13,821 nucleotides of DNA from AA29 sp041481445. Its GTDB lineage: Bacteria; Acidobacteriota; Vicinamibacteria; Fen-336. This document shows positions 7,433 through 13,821 of this stretch, in pieces. The notes under the pieces are model-generated. The model had not been told where the DNA came from. It did not search any database and saw nothing but the letters and a program-made list of their open reading frames with translations. Position 1 is the stretch's first letter. Every line of letters starts with the position of its first letter. The position numbers were made by a program, and so were the translations under genes. The DNA is taken from contig JBGPBV010000174.1 of NCBI GenBank assembly GCA_041481445.1, positions 1 through 13,821 of the forward strand, read 5' to 3'.

Positions 7433-9622
7433 ATGCCCCGCCTCTTGAACCTGCGGCTTCGCGTGCCCGCCTGGGCGTGGCCACTGCTCGCGTTGCCCGT
7501 GGTCGCGGGCGTCGGAGTGTGGACCTACCGTGAGATCGCGGCCGGGATCCATGCCCGGCTCGAGGGCACGCTCCGGACGATGGTCGCCTCGAACGTGTCT
7601 GCCCTCAGCCAGTGGCTCAGCGCCGAGGCCAACCTGGCCGAGGTGATGGCGGCCGACCCGCGGGTGCGCCAGGACGTGGCCGAGCTGCTCCTTCTCTCAC
7701 GGCGGACGGCCGGCGATCCGGCGGCCCTGAAGGCGGCTCCGGCGCAGGCGCATCTCCGCGAGATCCTGACCCCAGTGGTGTCGCAGCAGGAGAACGCGGG
7801 GTTCTTCATCCTCGATCCCGGCGGCCTGATCATCGCCCGCATCGTCGACGAAAGGGTCGGCGACCGGGTCGTGATGGGCGTGGCGGATGCCGCGTCGCAG
7901 GCCCTGGCCGGGAAGCGAGCCTTCCTCCCTCCGACCGTCAAGCAGCGCTTCGGGTCCGGATCGATGGCCTTCGTCATGGTACCGATGCGCGACGGATCCG
8001 GCTCGGTCATCGGCGCCTTCGCCTTCCGCATCCGGCCGGAGCAGGTGGCGGCGCTCCTGAACGCATCGCGGTTCGGAGAGACCGGCGAGACCTACGGCGT
8101 GGACGCCGACGGCCGCATGGTCACCGACAGCCGCTTCCCCGACCAGGTGGCAAAGCTGGGCCTCTTGCCCGCGGAGGCCGGCGGCCGAACCGCGGCCATG
8201 CTCGAGGTCCGCGATCCCGGGACCCGGCTCGTCCAGGGTCAGGCTCCCCGCACGCCCCCGAAGACCTGGCCCCTCACCTGGGCCGCGGCCGAGGTCCTGG
8301 CCGGCCGGGCCGGCGTCAACGCGAACGGCTATCGCGATTACCGGGGCGTCGACGTGGTCGGGGCGTGGCAGTGGCTGCCCGAGTGGGGCGTCGGCGTCGT
8401 CACCGAAATCGACCGGGACGAGGCCTACCAGACGCTGGCCGTCGTCCGCCGCTCCTTCCGCGTGCTGGGCGGCGGCCTCCTCCTCGTCGCCGTCGCCATC
8501 GGGCTCTCCTCGCGGCGCATCTACGGCCTCCAGCGGCAGGTCCAGAAGGCGGAGCGGCTCGGGCAGTACACGCTCGAGGACAAGATCGGCGAGGGGGGCA
8601 TGGGCGCGGTCTACCGCGCGCGCCACGCCTTCCTGCGCCGGCCCACCGCGATCAAGCTGATCCGCTCCGAGCTGGCCAGTCCGGAGCTGCTGAAACGGTT
8701 CGAGCGCGAGGTCCAGCTCACGAGCCAGCTCACCCATCCGAACACGATTGCGATCTACGACTACGGGCGGACGCCGGAGGGGATCTTCTATTACGCGATG
8801 GAGCACCTCCCCGGCCTCCCTCTCGACCGCGTGATCCTCGACGACGGTCCTCAGCCGGAGGCCCGCGCCGTCCATCTCCTCAAGCAGATCTGCGCGTCGC
8901 TGGCCGAGGCCCATCGGATCTCGCTCGTGCACCGCGACGTCAAGCCCGCCAACATCATGCTGTGCGAGCGCGGGGGCACCTACGACGTCGTGAAGGTGCT
9001 CGACTTCGGCCTGGTCAAGGAGCTCGACGCCAAGGACGACTCCGGGGTCACGGCGGCGGACCACGTGGTGGGCACTCCGCTCTACATGTCGCCGGAAGGC
9101 GTGATCTCGGCCGCGAACGTGGGCCCGCGGAGCGACGTGTACGCGGTGGGCGCGGTGGCCTACGCCCTCGTCACCGGCCAGCACGTGTTCACCGGGAACT
9201 CCGGGGTCGAGATCATCGGACACCACCTGCACTCGGCGCCCCGCCCTCCGTCGGAGCGGCTCGGACGTCCCGTCACCCCGTTCCTGGAGCAGATCATCCT
9301 CGCCTGCCTGGCCAAGCGGCCGGAGGACCGCCCGGCGGATGCGGGGGCCCTGCTTCAGGCGCTGGAGGACGGATGGACGGGCGCCGCCTGGACGCAGCGC
9401 GAGGCCCGGCAGTGGTGGGAGACGCGGGCCCCGGCCATGCTGGCCGCGCGCCGCGCGGCCGAGGAGAGCGTGTCGCGGGGGCCGAAGCTCGCGGTGGACG
9501 TCTCGAGCCGCATGCGAACGGGCCACCGCACCGAGGGCCTGCACGAGCTGGTCCTCGAAAGCGGCGAAGAGACCGCCGTCCGGCCGGACGTTCCGAAGGC
9601 CCCGAAGCGACCTCCGCTGTAG
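7433..9622 (+). CDS. Transmembrane Ser/Thr protein kinase with N-terminal dCache sensor
   Basis: The protein has 729 residues from ATG 7433. This ATG is preferred over the in-frame GTG at 7424 because AAGG (7421-7424) sits 8 nt upstream of it. TM1 is at about residues 11-30. An extracytoplasmic double-Cache sensor region follows (about 35-330) with typical strands such as GETGETYGVDADGRMV and WQWLPEWGVGVVTEIDR. TM2 is at about 343-361, then the Hanks-type kinase domain at about 381-640. Catalytic elements are complete: glycine loop GEGGMG (386-391), AIK lysine at 408, HRDVKPAN with the catalytic Asp at 502, DFG Asp at 524, and the APE-equivalent SPE. The ~90-residue tail is Arg/Pro/Ala-rich. 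Most bacterial Hanks kinases have an N-terminal kinase domain with the sensor outside at the C-terminus; here the order is reversed, like a histidine kinase. The ligand is unknown; Cache domains often bind small molecules, including amino acids. Confidence 0.93.
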   Translation: MPRLLNLRLRVPAWAWPLLALPVVAGVGVWTYREIAAGIHARLEGTLRTMVASNVSALSQWLSAEANLAEVMAADPRVRQDVAELLLLSRRTAGDPAALKAAPAQAHLREILTPVVSQQENAGFFILDPGGLIIARIVDERVGDRVVMGVADAASQALAGKRAFLPPTVKQRFGSGSMAFVMVPMRDGSGSVIGAFAFRIRPEQVAALLNASRFGETGETYGVDADGRMVTDSRFPDQVAKLGLLPAEAGGRTAAMLEVRDPGTRLVQGQAPRTPPKTWPLTWAAAEVLAGRAGVNANGYRDYRGVDVVGAWQWLPEWGVGVVTEIDRDEAYQTLAVVRRSFRVLGGGLLLVAVAIGLSSRRIYGLQRQVQKAERLGQYTLEDKIGEGGMGAVYRARHAFLRRPTAIKLIRSELASPELLKRFEREVQLTSQLTHPNTIAIYDYGRTPEGIFYYAMEHLPGLPLDRVILDDGPQPEARAVHLLKQICASLAEAHRISLVHRDVKPANIMLCERGGTYDVVKVLDFGLVKELDAKDDSGVTAADHVVGTPLYMSPEGVISAANVGPRSDVYAVGAVAYALVTGQHVFTGNSGVEIIGHHLHSAPRPPSERLGRPVTPFLEQIILACLAKRPEDRPADAGALLQALEDGWTGAAWTQREARQWWETRAPAMLAARRAAEESVSRGPKLAVDVSSRMRTGHRTEGLHELVLESGEETAVRPDVPKAPKRPPL

Positions 9623-9783
9623 CCGCCACTGCTCCCCGGCCGCTGCAACCGTAACTTACGCGCCTGATACTTCCGCGGGAACGGCGCTCCGACGATCCTC
9701 ACCCCGTCGCGCGCCGCAGTTTCAGGATAGCTGGGCCCGCGCGCGCGGCGTAAGTTGGGCTCGAACCGTACCGGAGGCAGGCC
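9623..9783 (+). promoter_or_regulatory. Intergenic control region between the kinase and the decarboxylase
   Basis: This 161-nt gap has no convincing gene. It holds an 11-bp palindrome CGTAACTTACG (9650-9660), the symmetric TTCC-GCG-GGAA (9671-9681), the second copy of the shared promoter-like element (9716-9756), a (CG)5 tract (9738-9747), and the decarboxylase Shine-Dalgarno GGAGG (9773-9777, 6 nt before ATG 9784). AACTTACGC (9653-9661) is an exact inverted repeat of GCGTAAGTT (9748-9756), and the right arm covers the putative -10. No T-tailed hairpin terminator for the kinase gene is visible. Confidence 0.55.
9716..9756 (+). promoter_or_regulatory. Candidate promoter/regulatory element, copy 2, upstream of the decarboxylase
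   Basis: The box GCAGTTTCAGGATAGC (9716-9731) differs from copy 1 by one base. After exactly 19 nt comes TAAGTT (9751-9756). If TAAGTT is a -10 hexamer, transcription would start near 9763 and leave a short leader with GGAGG before ATG 9784. The match continues loosely past the hexamer: both copies read TAAG, any base, TG, then CGA at the same distance. Confidence 0.55.
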
Positions 9784-12090
9784 ATGATCGAAGGCACCGT
9801 CCGTCCCCTCGCCCGGCGGCTGCTCATCGTCGACGACGAGCTGGGCCAGCCCGAGACGGCCGGCGGCCGCAGCCTGCGCGCGCTCACCACGGAGCTCCGG
9901 GCGCGCGGGATCGAGGTCATGGAGGCGCTCTCCTGCGAGGACGGCGTGGCCACCATCGCCTCCGATTCCGCCCTCCACTGCATCTTCGTCAATTGGACCC
10001 TGGGCCGGAACGACCGCAAGTCCCACGCGGAGGCGACCGAGCTGCTCCGCGCGCTGCGGGCTCGGAACACCAAGGTCCCGGTCTTCCTGATGGCGGACCG
10101 GAAGGTCGCGGGCACGCTCTCGGTCGAGGTGGCCACCCTGGCCGACGAGTTCGTGTGGATCCTCGACGACACCGCCGCCTTCGTGGCCGGCCGCGCGCAG
10201 GCGGCGATCGAGCGCTACCTGGAGGGGCTGCTGCCCCCCTTCGCGGCCGCCCTCGCCCGCTACGACCGCGAGCGGGAGTACTCCTGGGCCGCTCCCGGCC
10301 ACCAGGGCGGCGTGGCCTTCCTGAAGTCGCCGGTCGGCCGCGTCTTCTTCGACTTCTACGGAGAGAACCTCTTCCGGACGGACATGGGGATCGAGCGCGC
10401 CGCGCTGGGCTCGCTCCTGGGCCACAGCGGCCCCATCGGGGAGAGCGAGCGCTACGCGGCCCGGGTGTTCGGGGCGCACCGCTCGTACTCCGTGCTCAAC
10501 GGCACCTCCGGGTCGAACCGCGCCATCATGTCGGCCTGCGTCGGCGACGACGAGATCGCGCTCTGCGACCGCAACTGCCACAAGTCCATCGAGCAGGGCC
10601 TGGCCATCACCGGCGGGATCCCCGTCTTCCTGAGCCCCACCCGGAACCGGTACGGGATCATCGGGCCGATCCCGCCGGAGCGCCTCGAGCCGGACGCGAT
10701 CAAGAAGGCGATCGCCCGGAACCCCCTGGCCAAGGGGGCTTCCGCCAAGCGGCCCGTCTACGCGGTGGTGACGAACTGCACCTACGACGGCATGTGCTAC
10801 CACGCCGCGGACGCCCAGTCCCGCCTCGCGAAGAGCGTCGACCGCATCCACTTCGACGAGGCCTGGTACGCCTACGCACGCTTCAACCCGATGTACCGCG
10901 ATCGCTACGCGATGCGAGGGAGTCCCGCCGATCATCCTCAAGACGGTCCTACGGTTTTCGCGACGCATTCCACCCACAAGCTGCTGGCCGCGCTCTCCCA
11001 GACCTCATACATCCACGTACGGGACGGCCGAGGCGCCATCGACCATGGCCGTTTCAACGAGGCCTATTGCTCGCAGGCCAGCACGTCCCCCCTCTACGCC
11101 CTCATCGCATCCAACGACGTCGCGGCGGCCATGATGGACGGACCGGGCGGCAGGTCGCTCACCCAGGACGTCATCGACGAGGCGGTGGCCTGTCGCCTGG
11201 CCGTGGCTCGCATCCGCCAGGAGTTCCTCGGGAAGAAGGACTGGTTCTTCGCACCGTGGAACGCGGAGGAGGTCAAGGACCCCAAGAGCGGGAAGCGCAT
11301 CCCGTTCCACGAGGCGCCGGCCGAGCTCCTGGCCACGGAACCGGCCTGCTGGGTCCTGCACCCCGGTGAGACCTGGCACGGCTTCGAGGGGCTGCCCGAC
11401 GGCTGGTGCATGCTCGACCCGATCAAGTTCGGGATCGTCTGTCCCGGGATGAAGGCAGACGGAGAGCTCGAGCGCACGGGCATCCCCGCCGACCTCGTCA
11501 CCGCCTACCTGGGCCGGCACGGCATCGTGCCCTCGCGCACGACCGATCACATGGTCCTCTTCCTCTTCTCGGTCGGCATCACCAAGGGGAAGTGGGGAAC
11601 GCTCATCAACACACTGCTCGACTTCAAGGCCGACTACGACCGCAACGCGCCCCTGGAGGAGGTGGTGCCCTCGGTGGCGGCGGCGGCGCCGGACCGCTAC
11701 GCGGGCCTGGGCCTCAAGGACCTGGGCGACGAGATGTGGGCCCACATGAAGAAGAGCCGGCAGGGGCACTGGCAGGCCCAGGCCTACGCCACGCTGCCCA
11801 CCCCGGAGATGACGCCGCGGCGCGCCTTCCAGCGCCTGATGGCGGGCGACGTGGAGAAGGTCGCGCTCGGCGAGATGGCGGGGCGCGTCGCCGCCGTCGG
11901 CGTCATCCCCTACCCGCCCGGCATCCCGATCGTGATGCCGGGAGAGAGCGTCGGCGCCGCCGACGGTCCCTGGCTGACCTACCTCCGCGCCCTCCAGGAA
12001 TGGGGCCACCGCTTCCCCGGGTTCGCCAAGGAGGTCGAGGGCACCGAAGAGAAGGGCGGCGTTTACCACGTCTACTGCGTGAAGGGATAG
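9784..12090 (+). CDS. adiA: PLP-dependent arginine decarboxylase (biodegradative, AdiA-like)
   Basis: The 768-residue protein belongs to the class I Orn/Lys/Arg decarboxylase family (E. coli AdiA is about 755). An N-terminal wing domain (about 10-145) begins RRLLIVDDE. The PLP major domain (about 150-620) contains NGTSGSNRAI for phosphate binding, DRNCHKS with the ring-stacking His at 266, HFDEAWY with the pyridine-binding Asp at 358, and HSTHKLLAALSQTSYIHV with the PLP lysine at 399. The C-terminal domain (about 640-765) ends GVYHVYCVKG. The HSTHK context, GRHGIVPSRTTDHMVLFLFS and the final residues resemble AdiA more than CadA or SpeF, so arginine to agmatine plus CO2 is the likeliest reaction, consuming a cytoplasmic proton. 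This assignment is from remembered family sequences. ATG 9784 has GGAGG 6 nt upstream. The antiporter gene follows after 41 nt, the classic acid-resistance or catabolic pairing. Confidence 0.92.
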   Translation: MIEGTVRPLARRLLIVDDELGQPETAGGRSLRALTTELRARGIEVMEALSCEDGVATIASDSALHCIFVNWTLGRNDRKSHAEATELLRALRARNTKVPVFLMADRKVAGTLSVEVATLADEFVWILDDTAAFVAGRAQAAIERYLEGLLPPFAAALARYDREREYSWAAPGHQGGVAFLKSPVGRVFFDFYGENLFRTDMGIERAALGSLLGHSGPIGESERYAARVFGAHRSYSVLNGTSGSNRAIMSACVGDDEIALCDRNCHKSIEQGLAITGGIPVFLSPTRNRYGIIGPIPPERLEPDAIKKAIARNPLAKGASAKRPVYAVVTNCTYDGMCYHAADAQSRLAKSVDRIHFDEAWYAYARFNPMYRDRYAMRGSPADHPQDGPTVFATHSTHKLLAALSQTSYIHVRDGRGAIDHGRFNEAYCSQASTSPLYALIASNDVAAAMMDGPGGRSLTQDVIDEAVACRLAVARIRQEFLGKKDWFFAPWNAEEVKDPKSGKRIPFHEAPAELLATEPACWVLHPGETWHGFEGLPDGWCMLDPIKFGIVCPGMKADGELERTGIPADLVTAYLGRHGIVPSRTTDHMVLFLFSVGITKGKWGTLINTLLDFKADYDRNAPLEEVVPSVAAAAPDRYAGLGLKDLGDEMWAHMKKSRQGHWQAQAYATLPTPEMTPRRAFQRLMAGDVEKVALGEMAGRVAAVGVIPYPPGIPIVMPGESVGAADGPWLTYLRALQEWGHRFPGFAKEVEGTEEKGGVYHVYCVKG

Positions 12091-12096
12091 GAGCGC

Positions 12097-12108
12097 CCGT
12101 CGCGACGG
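12097..12108. other. Perfect 12-bp palindrome between decarboxylase and antiporter genes
   Basis: CCGTCGCGACGG is fully self-complementary and sits in the 41-nt gap, ten bases before the AGGAG ribosome site of the antiporter gene. It could be a protein-binding site or a short 4-bp-stem hairpin in the message. In GC-rich DNA it may also be chance. Confidence 0.3.
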
Positions 12109-12131
12109 CTGATCGCGAGGAGAAACAGGCT

Positions 12132-13469
12132 ATGGCAGACCAGAAGAAGATGAATCTCGTCCAGCTCACGTTCATCGTGGCCGTGAACATGATGGGGTCC
12201 GGAATCATCATGCTCCCGACGAACATGGCCAAGGTCGGCGCGATCTCGCTGCTCTCGTGGATCGTGACCGCGCTCGGCTCGATGGCCATCGCCTACGGCT
12301 TCGCGCAGGCCGGCCTCTTCAACCAGCGCACGGGCGGCATGGCCGCCTATGCCGAGGACGCGTACGGCAAGTCCGGCTACTTCGTGACGTTCTACCTCTA
12401 CTTCCTCTCCCTCGCCATCGGGAACGTGGCCATCGGCATCTCGGCGGTGGGATACCTGGCCTCGTTCTTCCCCTGGCTCTCGTCGACACCGATCGCGACG
12501 TGCATCGGCGTCATCGGGCTTCTCTGGCTCACCACCGTGGCCAACTTCGGGGGCCCCGCCATCACCGGGAAGATCGGCTCGGTGACGGTCTGGGGAGTGA
12601 TCCTGCCCGTCGGCCTCCTCTCCTTCTTCGGCTGGTTCTGGTTCAAGGGCGACACGTTCTCGGCGGCCTGGAACCCGCAGGGAATGAGCCTGGGGGCGGG
12701 CATGGGCTCGAGCATCGCCCTCACCCTGTGGGCCTTCCTGGGCATGGAGTCCGCCGCCCAGAACTCGGACGCCGTGGAGAACCCGAAGAAGAACGTCCCC
12801 CTGGCCTGCATGTTCGGGACGCTCGGCGCCGCCGTCGTCTACGTCCTGTCCACCACCGTCATCCAGGGCATCGTGCCCAACGCGGAGCTCGCGGCCTCGA
12901 CGGGTCCCTTCGGCCTCGCCTACGCCAAGATGTTCAACCCCGCCGTCGGCTCCATCATCATGGCCCTGGCCGTCCTGGCCTGCCTCGGCTCGCTCCTCGG
13001 CTGGCAGTTCACGCTCTCCTCGACCGCGAAGTCGGCGGCGGACGAGCGCATGTTCCCTGTGTTCTTCTCGAAGGTGAACAAGGGGGGCGCGCCGATCGCG
13101 GGGATGATCTTCATGGGGGTCGTCCAGTCCGTGATGGCCCTCTCGACGATGTCGCCCAGCCTGAGCGAGCAGTTCTCGGCCCTGGTCAACCTCGCCGTCG
13201 TCACCAACGTCATCCCCTACATCGTCGCCCTGTCCGCCCTGCCCGTGATGATGCAGGCGGCGGGCGTTCCGCAGTCCAAGTACCGATTGAACATGACCAT
13301 CACCACGGCGGCGATGCTCTACAGCGTCTACGCCCTCTACGCCTCCGGCAAGGACGCGGTGCTGGGCGGCATGCTGGTGCTCGGGATCGGCTACATCATC
13401 TGGGGCTTCATCGCGCCCCGCTTCGCTTCCAGCAAGCCCACCGCCGCCTCTCAGCCCGCGGTGGCCTGA
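12132..13469 (+). CDS. potE: Amino acid/polyamine antiporter (PotE-like, APC superfamily)
   Basis: This 445-residue protein has about 12 TM helices, matching the length of PotE (439) and AdiC (445). The start region reads NLVQLTFIVAVNMMGSGIIML, with the APC unwound-helix motif G22-S-G-I. The substrate-gating region LTLWAFLGMESA carries Trp200, equivalent to the substrate-stacking Trp202 of AdiC. Several long stretches recall E. coli PotE rather than AdiC: TVANFGGPAITGKIGSVTVW, ACLGSLLGWQFTLSSTAKS and NLAVVTNVIPYIVALSA. PotE exchanges ornithine for putrescine; next to an AdiA-like decarboxylase the likely job is arginine/agmatine exchange, but ornithine/putrescine cannot be excluded. ATG 12132 is preceded by AGGAG (12118-12122) at 9 nt spacing, and the conserved N-terminus begins immediately. 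It is probably co-transcribed with the decarboxylase. It acts in the inner membrane. Confidence 0.94.
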   Translation: MADQKKMNLVQLTFIVAVNMMGSGIIMLPTNMAKVGAISLLSWIVTALGSMAIAYGFAQAGLFNQRTGGMAAYAEDAYGKSGYFVTFYLYFLSLAIGNVAIGISAVGYLASFFPWLSSTPIATCIGVIGLLWLTTVANFGGPAITGKIGSVTVWGVILPVGLLSFFGWFWFKGDTFSAAWNPQGMSLGAGMGSSIALTLWAFLGMESAAQNSDAVENPKKNVPLACMFGTLGAAVVYVLSTTVIQGIVPNAELAASTGPFGLAYAKMFNPAVGSIIMALAVLACLGSLLGWQFTLSSTAKSAADERMFPVFFSKVNKGGAPIAGMIFMGVVQSVMALSTMSPSLSEQFSALVNLAVVTNVIPYIVALSALPVMMQAAGVPQSKYRLNMTITTAAMLYSVYALYASGKDAVLGGMLVLGIGYIIWGFIAPRFASSKPTAASQPAVA

Positions 13470-13471
13470 CC

Positions 13472-13485
13472 GTGGCGAGCGCCAC
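13472..13485 (+). other. Small GC hairpin between antiporter and binding-protein genes
   Basis: GTGGC-GAGC-GCCAC can form a 5-bp stem with a 4-nt loop just after the antiporter stop. There is no T-run, so a full terminator is unlikely. It might trim or attenuate expression of the following gene, or be chance. Confidence 0.25.
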
Positions 13486-13504
13486 CGTCGAAAGGAGAAG
13501 GACC

Positions 13505-13821
13505 ATGCGAAGCGTACGATCCATCGTCGCCCTGGCCGTCCCGCTGCTGCTCGCGGCCACCGCACCCGCTTCCGCCGGAACACTGGACCGCGTCAAGACG
13601 GCGGGCAAGATCAAGCTCGGCTATCGCACCGACGCGCGGCCGCTCTCCTACAAGGACGAGTCGGGCAAGCCCGCCGGATACTCGGTCGACCTCTGCCAGC
13701 GGATCGTGGAGGCGGCGAAGACGGAGCTGGGCCTGACCACGCTGGCCGTGGAGTGGGTCCCGGTGACCGTCGAGAGCCGCTTCCGGGCCGTGCAGCAGGG
13801 CGACGTCGACCTGCTGTGCGG
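13505..13821 (+). CDS. gltI: Periplasmic amino-acid-binding protein of an ABC importer (GltI-like, SBP_bac_3), N-terminal part
   Basis: The gene runs off the right edge; 105 full codons are visible. A signal peptide is clear, with likely cleavage after ASA at residue 24. The mature start TLDRVKTAGKIKLGYRTDA, then SGKPAGYSVDLCQRIVE and later PVTVESRFRAVQQGDVDLLCG, matches the family 3 solute-binding fold, closest in memory to the glutamate/aspartate-binding protein GltI (for example the GYxxDLC and VDLxCG elements). ATG 13505 follows AAGGAG (13492-13497) at 7 nt. It lies 35 nt after the antiporter gene and could belong to the same operon. Permease and ATPase genes would be expected beyond the window. 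The ligand call (Glu/Asp) is tentative; other polar amino acids are possible. Confidence 0.88.
   Translation, partial: MRSVRSIVALAVPLLLAATAPASAGTLDRVKTAGKIKLGYRTDARPLSYKDESGKPAGYSVDLCQRIVEAAKTELGLTTLAVEWVPVTVESRFRAVQQGDVDLLC

Noticed and set aside
7697..9544. Minus-strand open frame opposite the kinase
   Set aside because: Low-complexity Arg/Val/Leu/Gly composition and no family match, while the + strand has complete kinase motifs.
9653..9693. Divergent minus-strand promoter using the inverted TAAGTT
   Set aside because: The 16-bp box expected 19 nt upstream on the minus strand (9678-9693) is absent, and no minus-strand gene lies to the left.
9738..9747. (CG)5 tract as a Z-DNA-forming control element
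   Set aside because: Too short and unremarkable at this G+C content.
9814..9843. LLIVDDE segment read as a response-regulator receiver domain
   Set aside because: The N-terminal wing of Orn/Lys/Arg decarboxylases has a flavodoxin-like, receiver-resembling fold. The rest of the protein is a full-length decarboxylase, so a separate receiver is not supported.
9355..10977. Minus-strand frame spanning the kinase-decarboxylase gap
   Set aside because: It would run through the promoter region and both genes; no motif or ribosome site supports it.

Overview
The window comes from a GC-rich bacterial chromosome (roughly 70% G+C by eye, with strong G/C bias at third codon positions). Outer-membrane lipoprotein efflux components, an RND pump and a transmembrane Ser/Thr kinase together point to a diderm soil- or sediment-type lineage such as Rokubacteria/Methylomirabilota, Myxococcota or Acidobacteriota. 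The phylum cannot be fixed from the sequence alone. All eight genes are on the + strand. No tRNA, rRNA, CRISPR array, insertion sequence or attachment site was seen, and no gene-free gap exceeds about 160 bases.

Region 1 (2-7364) is a tightly packed five-gene run that looks like one operon. It holds the C-terminal half of an AcrB/MexB-type HAE1 RND pump (start lies left of the window), a NodT/OprM-type outer-membrane lipoprotein channel, a SulP-family anion transporter with a STAS domain, a 14-TM DHA2-type MFS exporter, and a secreted Gly/Tyr/His-rich protein ending in a PEGA domain. Gaps are 1 and 9 nt, followed by overlaps of 14 and 4 nt, so translational coupling is likely. The missing periplasmic adaptor is probably encoded upstream of the window.

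Region 2 (about 7365-9622) is a membrane-spanning Ser/Thr protein kinase. An N-terminal extracytoplasmic dCache sensor between two TM helices is joined to a complete C-terminal kinase domain.

Region 3 (9623-13821) is an amino-acid decarboxylation module. It holds an AdiA-like PLP arginine decarboxylase, a PotE-like amino acid/polyamine antiporter, and the start of a GltI-like periplasmic glutamate/aspartate-binding protein. The first two would plausibly consume cytoplasmic protons by decarboxylating arginine and exchange the product for fresh substrate. The decarboxylase resembles AdiA while the antiporter resembles PotE rather than AdiC.

The most interesting non-coding signal is a two-part element found only twice in the window, upstream of the kinase and upstream of the decarboxylase. 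It is a 16-bp box with 15/16 identity, then exactly 19 nt, then TAAGKT. It suggests the sensor kinase and the decarboxylase genes share a promoter type or regulator, so regions 2 and 3 may form one sensing-and-response system.
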